From Rhizodiscina lignyota (Eukaryota; Ascomycota; Dothideomycetes; Aulographales; Rhizodiscinaceae): 64,000 nt of DNA. The DNA lies in NCBI GenBank assembly GCA_010015805.1, contig ML978121.1:2108001-2172000 (forward strand), given 5' to 3'. The notes beneath the pieces were generated by a model. That model had not been told where the DNA came from. It saw nothing but the letters and a program-made list of their open reading frames with translations, and did no database searches. Shown here in pieces: positions 10,664 to 21,068 of this stretch. A program made the position numbers and the translations under genes. Each line of letters opens with the position of its first letter. The stretch's first letter is position 1.

Positions 10664-11473
10664 TCAGCGTGCCGAATAATACTCTCCATATCCACCGTGG
10701 GTGCCCATCATCGGGTACCTTCCCCGCCCGTTAAATCCACCGAAGTATCCTGGAGGCCTTCTTGGTCCCAGCCCTGGTCCAGGCATACCTCGACCCCGTC
10801 CCCCGCCGGGCATGCCATGTGGTGCACCAAACTCATTATCGCCGCCCTCATCAGGATGATCCTCCCCGCCAACGCCACCTCTGAGCCCATAGCCGTTGCC
10901 CATATCATATAGATCAGCATCGTCTTCATCATCACCCTCTCCGTATGGATTACCTTGACCTCGACCAGCTCCTCGACCAAATCCACCTGGCCTTGCACCA
11001 AAACGACGTGCTAAATACTCGCCGTCAGCTGGCGAACCATCGCCGTAGTACATATGATCGCCACCTCCAGGGACATATCTCATTCTCTCCTCGCGTCCAT
11101 AGGGCTCTTGTGGAGGACGTACTCTCGCTCCAGGAGTCCTTTCATTTTGCCCGAACCCGTATCCATCTCCATCACGGCCTGTGTCGCCTGCGCCGCCGTT
11201 TCCGTTGTCATGGATGTCTGCAAGATCGATACCATACTCGTCATCCTCGTCTTGGCCGTATGCACCGCCCTGTCCAGCTTGTCCGCCATGTCTTGTTGGA
11301 GCACCCTGATTAGGCCCACCAGGAGCGTTGAGGCCTAATGCAGGAAGTCCGGCTGGGAAGTAATGCCTGAATTGCTCTGCCCTTGCAGCATTAGCATCGT
11401 ATTTGTATGTGCTGGGCGGAAGAGGGCGATGCGGAGTAGCGTCGTCGTCGTCGTCACAAACGATACAGCACAT
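10664..11473 (-). CDS. glycine-rich acidic low-complexity protein
   Basis: One intronless frame of 269 residues, starting with the ATG at 11473 (MCCIVC, then a run of Asp encoded by GAC/GAT repeats). The upstream in-frame TTG is not a plausible start in fungi. The rest is Gly, Arg, Asp and Pro-rich, with RGRG and RGG-like pieces in the last third and acidic patches (GEGDDEDD). The composition suggests a disordered protein; RG-rich tails often bind RNA or are arginine-methylated, but no folded domain is visible. The Cys pairs at the very N terminus could be lipid-modified or bind metal; this cannot be decided here. Confidence 0.75.
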   Translation of the reverse strand: MCCIVCDDDDDATPHRPLPPSTYKYDANAARAEQFRHYFPAGLPALGLNAPGGPNQGAPTRHGGQAGQGGAYGQDEDDEYGIDLADIHDNGNGGAGDTGRDGDGYGFGQNERTPGARVRPPQEPYGREERMRYVPGGGDHMYYGDGSPADGEYLARRFGARPGGFGRGAGRGQGNPYGEGDDEDDADLYDMGNGYGLRGGVGGEDHPDEGGDNEFGAPHGMPGGGRGRGMPGPGLGPRRPPGYFGGFNGRGRYPMMGTHGGYGEYYSAR

Positions 11474-12727
11474 CTTGGAGAATTGCAAGACACGTGTGGG
11501 ATATTTATTAAGAAAGATCAGTGTCAGGGCGAGTGAGGAAAGTGAGAGTAGATTTCGATGAGAAATATCAAGATCATGTACTCGGCGCCTAGGGCCTAGG
11601 CTCTAGCTATGTGACACAAAGGGTTAAACTGAGACAATCACGAATGCTCGAGTTTAGCGCCCATGTAAAAGTTGGACAGAATCTATGCTAGATTGCCGTA
11701 TACTTTAAGCCAAATCGAATATGCTCGGAATATGAACGATCGCAGCTGTACTGGCCTCGGAGTATCAATAGCATTCTGCACGGGATTTCCACAACATAAA
11801 GCACACAGAGTTCCAGAATCGATAGAATGCCGAACGGAGTGTGCACAGTTCCGAGTTTCAGAGCTTTCGAGCTTCAATTATATGCTGCATTGGAGCTACT
11901 TAAGCTCAAGTGTACTGAAATTCCCACTTCAAGCCTATCCGGTACTGAATCTGTTCAGCGGCGACGACATTTCAGGTTGAAGGCCTCCTGACTAATGGAG
12001 AGTATTACAGACGACCGGTTCTTGGCTGTGTGCTCCGAGGCCGTTCAAATGCTCCTGGAGTCCGCTTATGGTCAGTGAGACTGGCGTTGAATTTTCAAAG
12101 CTAACTTGGAGATTACGAATGAAGAGCTTCTACGGCTGTGGGATGACAGGCGTGTTGAACGTACGCAGAGTCCCCTTGAAGGCGGCGACCTTGTTGTCAA
12201 AGGCAAGCTGATGAAGGTCGATAGATGAGAGGATGAACTGCAGGACTGCCTCCTGTGCTGTGGTTTGAATATACATGGAATGTATTTGAATGGCGCGATA
12301 TTATTTTCGAAAGCAATATGACAATAGCTAGAAGTTGAGAGATCGGGCTTCCGAACTGTCCACTCATACGCGGTTTCAATGTACGCGGGCTCCGTGAGAG
12401 CTTTGCAACTGAAGTTGAAAGGAGCTGACCAAGGCCAACTACATGGAGAGGTCCACAGAGTCCCATTGCGTACCATTGCAAATGACGGCAGCAATACCTA
12501 ATATAGTCCAACAATCGCCGAGTCCTAAATGAAGCTGCTTATTAAGCCATGTATCTCTACGCTATTCAATTCACGGTGGGATGCGGTCACGAAAGCTTGG
12601 AGAGCACTTTGAACTTTTAATTGCCACCCACGGCGGGGTGGGCTTCTCTCATTTCACGACCTATCGAGTTCTTACAAATCCACCGCCATCCCCACACCCC
12701 CCACACCGAACTGCCCCCAACCACCGC
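11474..12727. other. gene-poor spacer with one candidate small gene
   Basis: Apart from the candidate at 11995-12228 this holds no supported gene. A 140-codon minus-strand frame across 12072-12494 is Ser/Arg-rich without features and looks like a shadow. Confidence 0.45.
11995..12228 (+). pseudogene. possible short gene or gene remnant
   Basis: Two pieces read like coding sequence. The first starts with ATG at 11995 (MESITDD..., then AVQMLLES). The second, in another frame, reads ITNEELLRLW...EGGDLVVKGK and stops at 12228. A GT at 12074-12075 and an AG at about 12115 could bound a 41-base intron with a CTAAC branch site, but that join is out of phase. Weak donors further upstream would keep frame. 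It is either a small gene whose borders I cannot settle or a decayed one. The family is not recognised. Confidence 0.3.
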
Positions 12728-14181
12728 CTACGACCTCTCTCCGCCCTCGTCTGAGACGTCGTCAAACAGACGACCGCCCGCCAGCGCGTGCTCCGCCGAG
12801 TGATAAGTGGGGCCGCCGCCCCGTCCCGACATCGTCGACAGGCTCCTGCTGAGCCTCCTCTCCGGCTCCCCTGCCTCGGCGAGTGAAGCAGGGAAGCCAG
12901 CAGAGCGTGGCGTTGAGCCGGCCAAGGAAGAGATGGCGGGAGACTTGACAGAGGTGGTCGGCTGCTCGACGGCCTGATTGGCTGGCGCCGGTGCGTAGCG
13001 CGGCTGGCCGGGGTAGCTGCTTCTGTCTGTGGCCGAAGGGACGTCGGGAGGAGGCTCTGACCGGGGGTTGCGGCTCAAGGGCAGGGATTCAAGCTCGATG
13101 GCAGTGGACTGGGACGGTTGCGGCGCCGATGCCGGAGTACTGCCTTCTGCCTCCTGGATACCGAGGCGTGCGGCTCCAGCAGGCCGGTTCGATGTCGATG
13201 GACCGGTTATTTCGTTGATATGCCGGCCCATACGGTCAGCGATTGCGATCATGATCCAATATATGAGACCAAAGAGGCCGATCGCAGCGATTGAGCCGAT
13301 GACTATACCCGCAATGGCACCGGGCGACAGATAAGTGCCTGCGCCTGAATCACCATCAAAGATTCTGACAGATGTGGAGGCAAGCGACGACGTAGAAGAT
13401 GAAGGATCTGATGTCTTCGACGCAGGAGACGAGGTAATTGACGAACTGAACGACGAGCTGGCTGACGAGGTGTTCGAGGATACTGTGGTCGTACTTGGTG
13501 CTCCAGATGCTGTCGACCCAGTAGTGATGAGGTTTGCATACGAAGTAGTGACAGTGAGTCCAGTGGTCGAGCAGTACATCGCATATTGGTCGTAGTAGTC
13601 GTTGGTGAGCAACACGCACTTCGGCGCCGCAGAAGAGCTATGAGGCCCATGAGCAGTAACGGTTCTTGTAGATTGGTCCTCCGACCCCAATCTCACCAAA
13701 CAACACATCCGCCTGTGTTCATGTCGCAGTCGGCCTTGCTGTTGGGGTTGTACTCGATGCACGTGGTTCGCGGAGCGCAGCTTGAGCTAGAGAGTTGTAA
13801 GCATTGCAGTAATGACACGGCAAGAGAGATCCGTACACAGAACAGCAGCCAATATAACCATCCAAGCCAGTGTAACAAGTTCCAGTAGGACAGGTCACTG
13901 CAAAATTGTTAGTCGCGTTGTGTACAAACTCGATGCTTCACTTGGCGCGACTCACAGATGCCAACGCCATCGCAATTGGTGTGCAGAGAAGGTTGATTGG
14001 CAAACATGCCGCCGCCAGCGAGCTTGGTACCATTGTGCGGCTGGAGGTTGACGCGCTCAGCGAGCTGGGAAGGCAGAGAAGGAGCTGGCGTGATCGCATG
14101 GCCCGAGATCTGCGTGATAAATAACGCGTAGAGGAGAGTGAGGAGCATTGGAATGACTGGAGCCATCTTGTGCAGCTTCAT
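12728..14181 (-). CDS. type I surface protein with Cys-rich ectodomain
   Basis: Four exons on the minus strand: 14181-13956, 13897-13837, 13786-13697 and 13637-12728, giving 428 residues. Residues 1-29 are a signal peptide (MKLHKMAP start). The ectodomain to about residue 140 is rich in cysteine (CPTGTCY, GCCS, CIEYN, CDMNTGGC). A Ser/Thr stalk follows, then one membrane helix at about 232-258 (GAIAGIVIGSIAA core) with a basic stop-transfer side. The cytoplasmic tail of about 165 residues is Pro/Ser-rich. The third intron was set at 59 bases because a nearer AG would create a stop. This layout is common among fungal wall-sensing or plasma-membrane glycoproteins (compare WSC and Mid2 types by layout only). 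Ligand and role are unknown. Confidence 0.8.
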
Positions 14182-14754
14182 GATAGAAAGGTTGTTGGTA
14201 GAAGCCAAGTAGGTAGAAAGTGTATGAAAGTGGAAGAGGGAGAGAGAGGTTGCTGTTTGTTTTCTTTTGTTTTGTAGGCAGATGTGGCCACGCCCACGCC
14301 ATGAACAACAGACACAACACCCGCGTCGGCTTGGCGATAGTCAAGCATGTGTGACGCAGAACACCAATATTTTAGCCGCCGCCAATTTAACACCAATTTG
14401 ATGGAAGGTGCAATTTCCGCGTTCAACCGAGCCCGCGAGAACTCTTTTCCCGCAACAATGCAATCGTGTTTGCCGCTCGGCCAGGAGCGAGTCGCCAGCT
14501 TCGCTCGAACGGCTCAGATGAAATAGAGCGAGTTTGCGAATCGAATGGTGAACTCAAATATTGAAATTGAATAAAGAGAAACCTGGCATGTTCGGGTATC
14601 TCCACCGCTGCTTCGCCATACCAGAACATTGGAGGTCACTACGTGAACTAGACATAACCATCACCGGTATCCTCAGTAATGCCGTCCAACTCGCCATGTC
14701 ATGAATCATTCAACTCATTCACTGAGTTGTTGTTAAGCACTGAGTGACCTGAGT
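14182..14754. other. intergenic, no gene seen
   Basis: 5' flank of the surface protein (read leftwards) and 3' flank of the adenosine deaminase. No gene or repeat noted. Confidence 0.5.
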
Positions 14755-16861
14755 CTACGTGCGGTCTAAATCCAACGAATCTGCATACGCGCCATGCGTC
14801 TTATTGATCCCGTCGACGAAGCGCTCCCACTTGTCACCCCAAATCTCCTTGGCCCTTTGCTTGTCGTTCTTGCCGTCCTTATCGTTCTCTTCTGATAAGC
14901 AGCTGTGTTCCAAGCTCCATAGAGCAAGCTGCTTCCAACCATGCAAATTCATCGTCGTTGAGCCGACCATGACTTGGTAGAACTCTAAATTAAGGCCCGA
15001 GCTATGCCAAAGATCACCCCTACGGTCAGTAACGTAAGATTTCGTATGAAACGGGGAAAACCAAACGCAATCGTACCTGAAGAGAGAAGGGTTGTCACTA
15101 TTGACTGTGCACGGAATACCCAGTGCAAGAAGTTCTGGGTATGGGTGCTCCTTGATGTTGCGGCACAGGTGCAGCAATTCGTTCGACGTCGGGCAGAGCT
15201 CAATACAGATCTTGCGCTTACGGAATTCCTCTGCGAGTTCTGGATGCTTGACAAGTGAAAATCCGTGCCCAATCCGCTTTGCACCCAGAGCGACGCTATC
15301 GTACAAGTTTGAGTTTTCTGGGTTCCGCGATCCACCTCTGTCTAGGAGTGTTTCACCGGCATGAAACAGAAATGGGATCTTAATCTTGAGCGACTGGCAG
15401 GCTGCCTGGAACGCGAGAAGCTCGTCCTTGTAGTATCCGATGTGGTTTGGCCGATCTTCAGCACCCACCAGATCGAAACCTGTGTAACATGAGTATCTAT
15501 TCCTACGAAACTATGGTCTAGTTCGAACTTACCGCAAATCAAGTCTGGGAAGTCTAGCTTCAGTTTAATGCAGTCCTGAAGCTCAGACTTCATCTTCTGC
15601 TTTGGAATTGACCTCGGAGTGCAGTAGATGATTTTGAGCCCGAATGGAAAATCATCAAGGCGACCTTCTTTCTTCAAGGACTCCTTTTTCTTCTCCACTT
15701 CTTCCAAGATGATTTCCATCTGCTTATGATTCGAAACTTGTGCCGTTCCGTCGTCATTTGGAATTGACTTGTCCATGAGCATCGGGCGCAGTTCCGCAAA
15801 CATGACGTTCTCGCTAATCATGTCATCAATGAGTGCGCCAATATACCAACGATAGATCGATTCATAGTTCATCAAGCCCTTAAAGCATCGCGTTCCCTGA
15901 TTGAACCTCGCCCAGATCCTGTGATGTAGTCAGTAACGGATTGCGTAACTTGTATTTAAGCTGAGAATCATTACTTGTTCGTTGTTTGGCGTATGCCATA
16001 AACGTCCTCCTCGCCAAGCACCATCTTGGTCATAATCCAATCATCCGCATCCACATCGTACTTGGTCTTCAACGCTTCACTAAATGCTGACCATTTTATC
16101 CAGGGGTTGTTTGTCTTGTCTTTGGCGTCCGGGTTATATTTGTCCGAGAAGATGTCCGCGGCGGGCGTATCCTTTGGGAGCACATTGAACACCATCTCCG
16201 AATTCAGGTCGTCGAGAGACTCTCTGCTTGTCAAGGGCCGTGTGGACCTGATAAATAATGTATCTGGCACTTTATTTTTTGCTTCGGCCAATAGAACAGC
16301 TGGATGGAACTCCGAGTTAAAGTGAATGTGTAAATGGGCGCCTTTTGGCATGAGTTGTGCCATCTCGTACACCTTGCTCGCCTTGATCCTCTCCTTGTTG
16401 GTAAGGAATTGACCGCCCATGTCACGAGTCTCTGGTCCTGGAATCGCCTCAGACGCCTTGTCTCCGAACAGGTGTTCGCGTTCATGCTCCCTGATTTTGA
16501 GAAGGATGGCGTTTGCTTTGATCTCGGCATCCGAGGCACTGTCTTTGGCTTCACGATACCAGCAATTCTCCTTTTCTCGGTCAATTAGGCCTGTTCGGTC
16601 CTTGTCGTACTTGATCCTGAGGTCAACAGAATTCGACATTCCAGCATCAAACACCGATGCGATGTCTGGATTCCCGTTCACACCATTTGAGCTCAAGCTG
16701 TCCTTTGGAGTGCCCATGGCCACGACGCTTCTCTTGCGCTTGCTGTTTCGTTTGTCGGAACTGAAGAGATTCTTTACTGTTTTGCTTGCGTTAACGAAGC
16801 GTCGTGTTGGCGACTTATCGATGCTGGAGGTTGTAAGTAAGATGCTTTGTTCAGCCCGCAT
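14755..16861 (-). CDS. ADGF/ADA2-type adenosine deaminase
   Basis: Four exons: 16861-15975, 15918-15533, 15479-15077 and 15019-14755, giving 646 residues. The family deaminates adenosine (and 2'-deoxyadenosine) to inosine. The metal-dependent deaminase motifs are present in order: KGAHLHIH near residue 175, FHAGET, KRIGHGF, ELCPTSN and NSDNPSLF. Length and the MPKGAHLH context fit the longer ADGF/CECR1-like group rather than the 350-residue classical enzyme. The expected N-terminal signal peptide is missing; instead there is a basic stretch (RNSKRKR). The third intron (15020-15076, 57 bases) is stop-free and a multiple of three, so retention would insert 19 residues after SLFR. An in-frame Met at 16717 is an alternative start. 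Confidence 0.88.
15020..15076 (-). other. in-frame stop-free intron of the deaminase gene
   Basis: GTACG...ACCGTAG with an ACTGAC branch site. Its removal joins SLFR to GDLWHS, which matches the expected spacing before the last deaminase helices. It can also be read through without a stop. Confidence 0.6.
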
Positions 16862-18257
16862 GCAGCGCACAGAAGCGGTCAAGCCACCACCGCCTCAAAG
16901 CAAAGGTGAATGAAAATTGTGAATTCATTCACTAGTAACACATACCCTCCGGAGCGGGTCCTGCTCCGTAGCACCCGTGGTTCATCAATTGGATCAGTGC
17001 CGTCGCTCATTGCGGGCATAGTGTGGACGCGGCCATGAACCTCGTATATTGAAACAATTGGCTTGAATGAGGGAATTTCTGAATAATGCATGGTAAGCGT
17101 ATACTCGTATACCCAAAAAGTAAATCTCAAAATATAGGCAAAGATCGAAGTAACTTTGAAGCGACGACTTCCAAGATACCAAAGAGCTAGGGGCAGGCTT
17201 CAGTATGCGCTGAGGGGGATATATCACCTCAGTCACTTATGCCGGCGCAGGCAACAATAAAACTCCTTTCTGTCACGCTATCAAAGGGAAGGGATTGCGC
17301 CTGATGGCAATGAGAGCTAGAAGCGGCGCAGGGCTGTCAAAGCACTAGCTGGACTGACAGGACCGTCAAGAGCACGCGACTAGTTCACCGTTCAACAAGA
17401 GTCGCGCGCAGAAAGAGCTGCTGTCGCTATTAAAGGACAGAGAGAGCTTGCTACAGTACAGTTTGCTGCGCTCTCATGCCGATATTGAGCAAGCAAAAGA
17501 GGATGCGAAAGTTGAACTCACGTCACTGGAATGGCGGGGGGTTGGTATCGCTGTGGTACGTGCCTTTGTCGCATTCACGGGATACCGATCGGCTTGACAC
17601 CGCAATCGAAAGAACAGTGGCTGTAAAGCAGATCGACGTGCTGGTGAAGAGTCGCAAGGGGTTTGAGATGGGGGAAGATTGTTTGTGGCAGTACGGTGAG
17701 GCCTGAAAGCGGATGCCGTCGAAATGCCAAGGCTGGGAAGGCTGAGGCGCGCTCCCTCTCACGCTGACGCTCGAGAGTGAACTGGAACTAAACAATCAGG
17801 CCCCTCAGCCCGACCGGCCACCAGCGACGGGAACGGGTATCAGTGTACTTGACGACATCTCGGCGCCTTAAATCGCTGCCTCAGGCCACACCCTCACCGG
17901 CGGCCGCAGCGAGAGTGTCCTGCAGGTCATCCTCCATATCACTGGTGATGGCCACGAGGCGCAGTCCATGCGTATGAGGCTTTCGCCCATGCCAGGGTGC
18001 GGAACGGCGGTGGTTCAATGTTCCAAAGCCACCCAGCGCCTACTGATGTGCGGCTGAGCATCGAAAACTGCACGAAAACACCGCAGTTCTCCAAGCTCCA
18101 GGCAAGAATCTGCTTCAATTCCCTCAAGAGCTCGTCTCTACCTACGCAGCTTTGGAGTCCTTTACATACTCTCCAACTCATGCATCCGTTCAGATCGACT
18201 CTGGTGCCACAATTACCATCGCGGTAGCCGAGTTACAGGGAAAAGAAGCTGGTCACC
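16862..18257. other. spacer with possible decayed coding pieces
   Basis: Between about 17380 and 18030 several stretches read like protein in shifting frames: a helical piece (KELLSLLKDRE, then ADIEQAKEDAK) near 17395-17590, another (SELELNNQ) near 17775-17870 and a third (GRSESVLQVIL) near 17900-17970. They are separated by stops and no consistent splice set joins them. Another open stretch, 18039-18261 (QELVSTYAALESF, then QIDSGATIT), may be an upstream exon of the membrane protein that follows. The family of the pieces was not recognised. Confidence 0.35.
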
Positions 18258-19874
18258 ATGGGTAAAGGTCTCAGTTGGATTGAAGGCTCTTTCATCAAAA
18301 ACCTACAACTTGACATTGTCGGTTTCCTCGCCATTTTAGGCGAAGGTTCAGTGACGGCCAATATCCAAGTGTCTACCCTCTCAAAGCTCATCTTTCTCCC
18401 GCGTCTCCTCCCAGCACCTCAAGTCTTCCTCCGCCCAAGTCGCGACACGCAGCTCGAACGAAATGCTGGCAACGTCACCGGTGTCTTTTCAGGAAACGAC
18501 AAGGACTATGTTCACTATATTGGTCATGTTGTGTTGTAAGATCTCCATTACATCCGAAGATGCTGGCATGCGGACACATTAACCCTACTCAGAGACGCAG
18601 AGTCCATGCCCGACTACTCGGTCCGTTGCGTCCAGATCACCAATAACTCGAAAGGCAAAGTCAAGGCGCGAACGAAAGGCCCCCTCTCCCTCCTCGCCGC
18701 GCTAGGCTGTGCTGAATCCATCGCCATTCTCATTGTCTCCGTATGGAATGGCGATGGTATGGCTATGCTCGCCGTTCTCCTCTTGTCCTTCCTCTCCTCA
18801 CTCGCCGGCCTTTCGAATTGGTGGAAATTGGAACTCCCAAAGCGACGACAGTTACGACGAAAACCACGCGATAAGGTCAAGACAATACGAAGCGAGAAGA
18901 AATTGGAAGAAGCTCGCTCACTAAGATTGACTTGGCCATTGAAAAAACCTCCGACCAGAACGAAGATCCAACATGGCGAAACGATAAAAACTGTTCCTCC
19001 GAAGGGAGATGTCGTTATCAGGTACCCAAATGGAAGCTTTCTCGTGGTCGAGTGTGACGAAGACGTCGCTAGACAACTATACTTTGCTCCGGAGAATGTC
19101 TACTATCTCATCGAAAGCCCCTGGGTGTACCGGTTGATGTCCCTCGCAGGGACTTTGATGCTCATGCTTGGGATTGTTGCTCTCGGTAACGCTGAGAATG
19201 TACAACAAATCATCTTCGCGGGCTGCTACATGCTTTTAAATGCTGGTTACTGGATTGTTGCCGCCATGCCTGCCTCGGCTCACTGGGACCTTTCTGCTTT
19301 TGAGATCAAGAAACAGAGGTTGGAGGTTCAGGACGACAACAAGCAAGACGATTCTGATGACGAGGACGACTATGATTATGACGAAATGACCGAGTGGCAG
19401 AAGTACCGTGCGAAGAAGGCCCAACGTAAGATGAAAGAGAAGGCGAGGGGAACTTTTACAGACCTCAATACCGGCTTCACTTGGGCTCTGTGGAAGACTA
19501 TCGTAGCCACTAAAAGCATTGACTGGGTGAAGAAGAATGATGCTCTTCCAGAAACTCCCATCTGGCACAAGTGGCTAAACGATGCCCTGGAGAAAGCTCA
19601 GTCGCAAGGATCGTATGAGGCCACAGTCGAAGGCTACGATTACCCAGTGAAGTCATTCATCGTGCCTGATTGGGATCCGCTGCAGCATTTTTACGATTTA
19701 CTCGACGAGTCGAAGCAAGAGCAGGCCAAGACCGCGAAGACTACCGAAGGCAAGGTCGACATTGCAAAGTCAACAGCAGTCGAAGGTACCGATTCACCAA
19801 CAACTCAATTCGAAGACAGCGACTTTATTCCTGCCGGCCCTCGACGAGCAGCAACGTTAAAGGTAGATGGTTGA
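18258..19874 (+). CDS. four-helix membrane protein of unknown function
   Basis: Two certain exons, 18258-18535 and 18593-19874 (57-base intron, phase 2), give 519 residues from the ATG at 18258. Two pairs of membrane helices are seen: GPLSLLAALG...MLAVLLLSFLSSL near residues 120-165, and LMSLAGTLMLMLGIVAL...FAGCYMLLNAGYWIV near 270-315. A strongly acidic loop (DDSDDEDDYDYDEM) comes next, then a long soluble C terminus. The 5' end is unsure. A good coding stretch in another frame (18039-18251) could splice in by a GT at 18252 and the AG at 18339 (88-base intron), replacing the first 27 residues. The family was not recognised; it resembles fungus-only membrane proteins without assigned role. 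Confidence 0.7.
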
Positions 19875-21068
19875 GATGCGTGGGCCAAAAAGCATTGAAC
19901 ATGACACGACACGAAGTTACGATTACGACTTGCTCCATTTTCTATTAGCCGTCGAGAGCATTCAAGCGACATGGTTTGGTCATTGGTCTTAATGAATAGC
20001 GAATTACGACATCCTCTGCGAGTACAATTTGTATATTAGAAGAATCATTTTTAAACGGTCTTCCAAAGGAGGCTTTCTATTCCATCATGTCGAAATTGCC
20101 GCTGAAACTTAACATCCGTGGAGCCCATTGAACAAGATGTCGATACTTCAATAGATACCGTATCATGTTGAGTGTAGGATGATACACTCGGTATAGATAA
20201 GATTTTCCTATAAAGGCTAGTCACTTCCCATCAAGGCTAGCGATTTGCCTGATAGGGTCCGTTGCAGCGTTACGGCGGAACACTGCCGTGTTTTCGAATA
20301 CCTAGAAATGTTACGGTATAGTATCTGTTAGCCAAAGAACGATGGAAGCGCGGTAACTACTCTGCCGACCATACGGAGCAAATTTAATCATCACACCACA
20401 GGATCGGATGGTTCGGGGCTCCTGCCCCTGATCTCACTGCCAAGAAGCTAATTTTACTAATCAGGTCTAGCCTTTCCCGGAGGGCAAGGGTCGCAAATCC
20501 TTGCTCCTCATTTCCTATGCGAAATATGTCTCCTACCACAGCCACAGTCACATCTCTTCTCTTCCACCTTCTCTTCTTCCACTCCTTCTCCATATACGCT
20601 TCGAATCCGCTACCGCGCGAACCCAACTTCCTGTCTAAACTTCCGTACTGTGTTTGAGTCAGTCTCTAACCTGTGCGGTCAAGTTGGTTTCGCTGGAGGA
20701 CCTCTTAGTAAAGCTGTAAGTCCCACGCATGCTCATTGCTGTGTAAGGCGCCGTTCGCATTCAGCGTTAGCCGCATATGCAACCGGAGGTGCCGGATGAT
20801 ACTACGACATTCATTTATACCCAACCTCCCGCGATTTTCAGCGTATTCTTTTTGCGCGTCATTGCGTTCGTTTGTTTCGCATTCGAATCAATTGAGGCTG
20901 ACGCTCATGACTTCGACATAGAAATCCTTTTCTGACCGCGCTTACACCCTCGCCGCGTCAACCTCCGCCGTAAACCGCCACAACCTTACTCCGAATATAC
21001 TGTGTGCAGTCCTTGCGATTGAGATTGATAGACTGTGGTTACACTCTATACGTCAAAGAAGCATCAAG
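19875..21068. other. intergenic; long leader region of LCB2
   Basis: No gene is supported. Short minus-strand frames at 20384-20626 lack an ATG-led coding look. The right part is C/T-rich, as expected for a fungal promoter and 5' leader. Confidence 0.5.

Noticed and set aside
12072-12494. 140-codon minus-strand frame
   Set aside because: Composition is Ser/Arg-rich and feature-free; the plus strand shows better coding character over the same bases.
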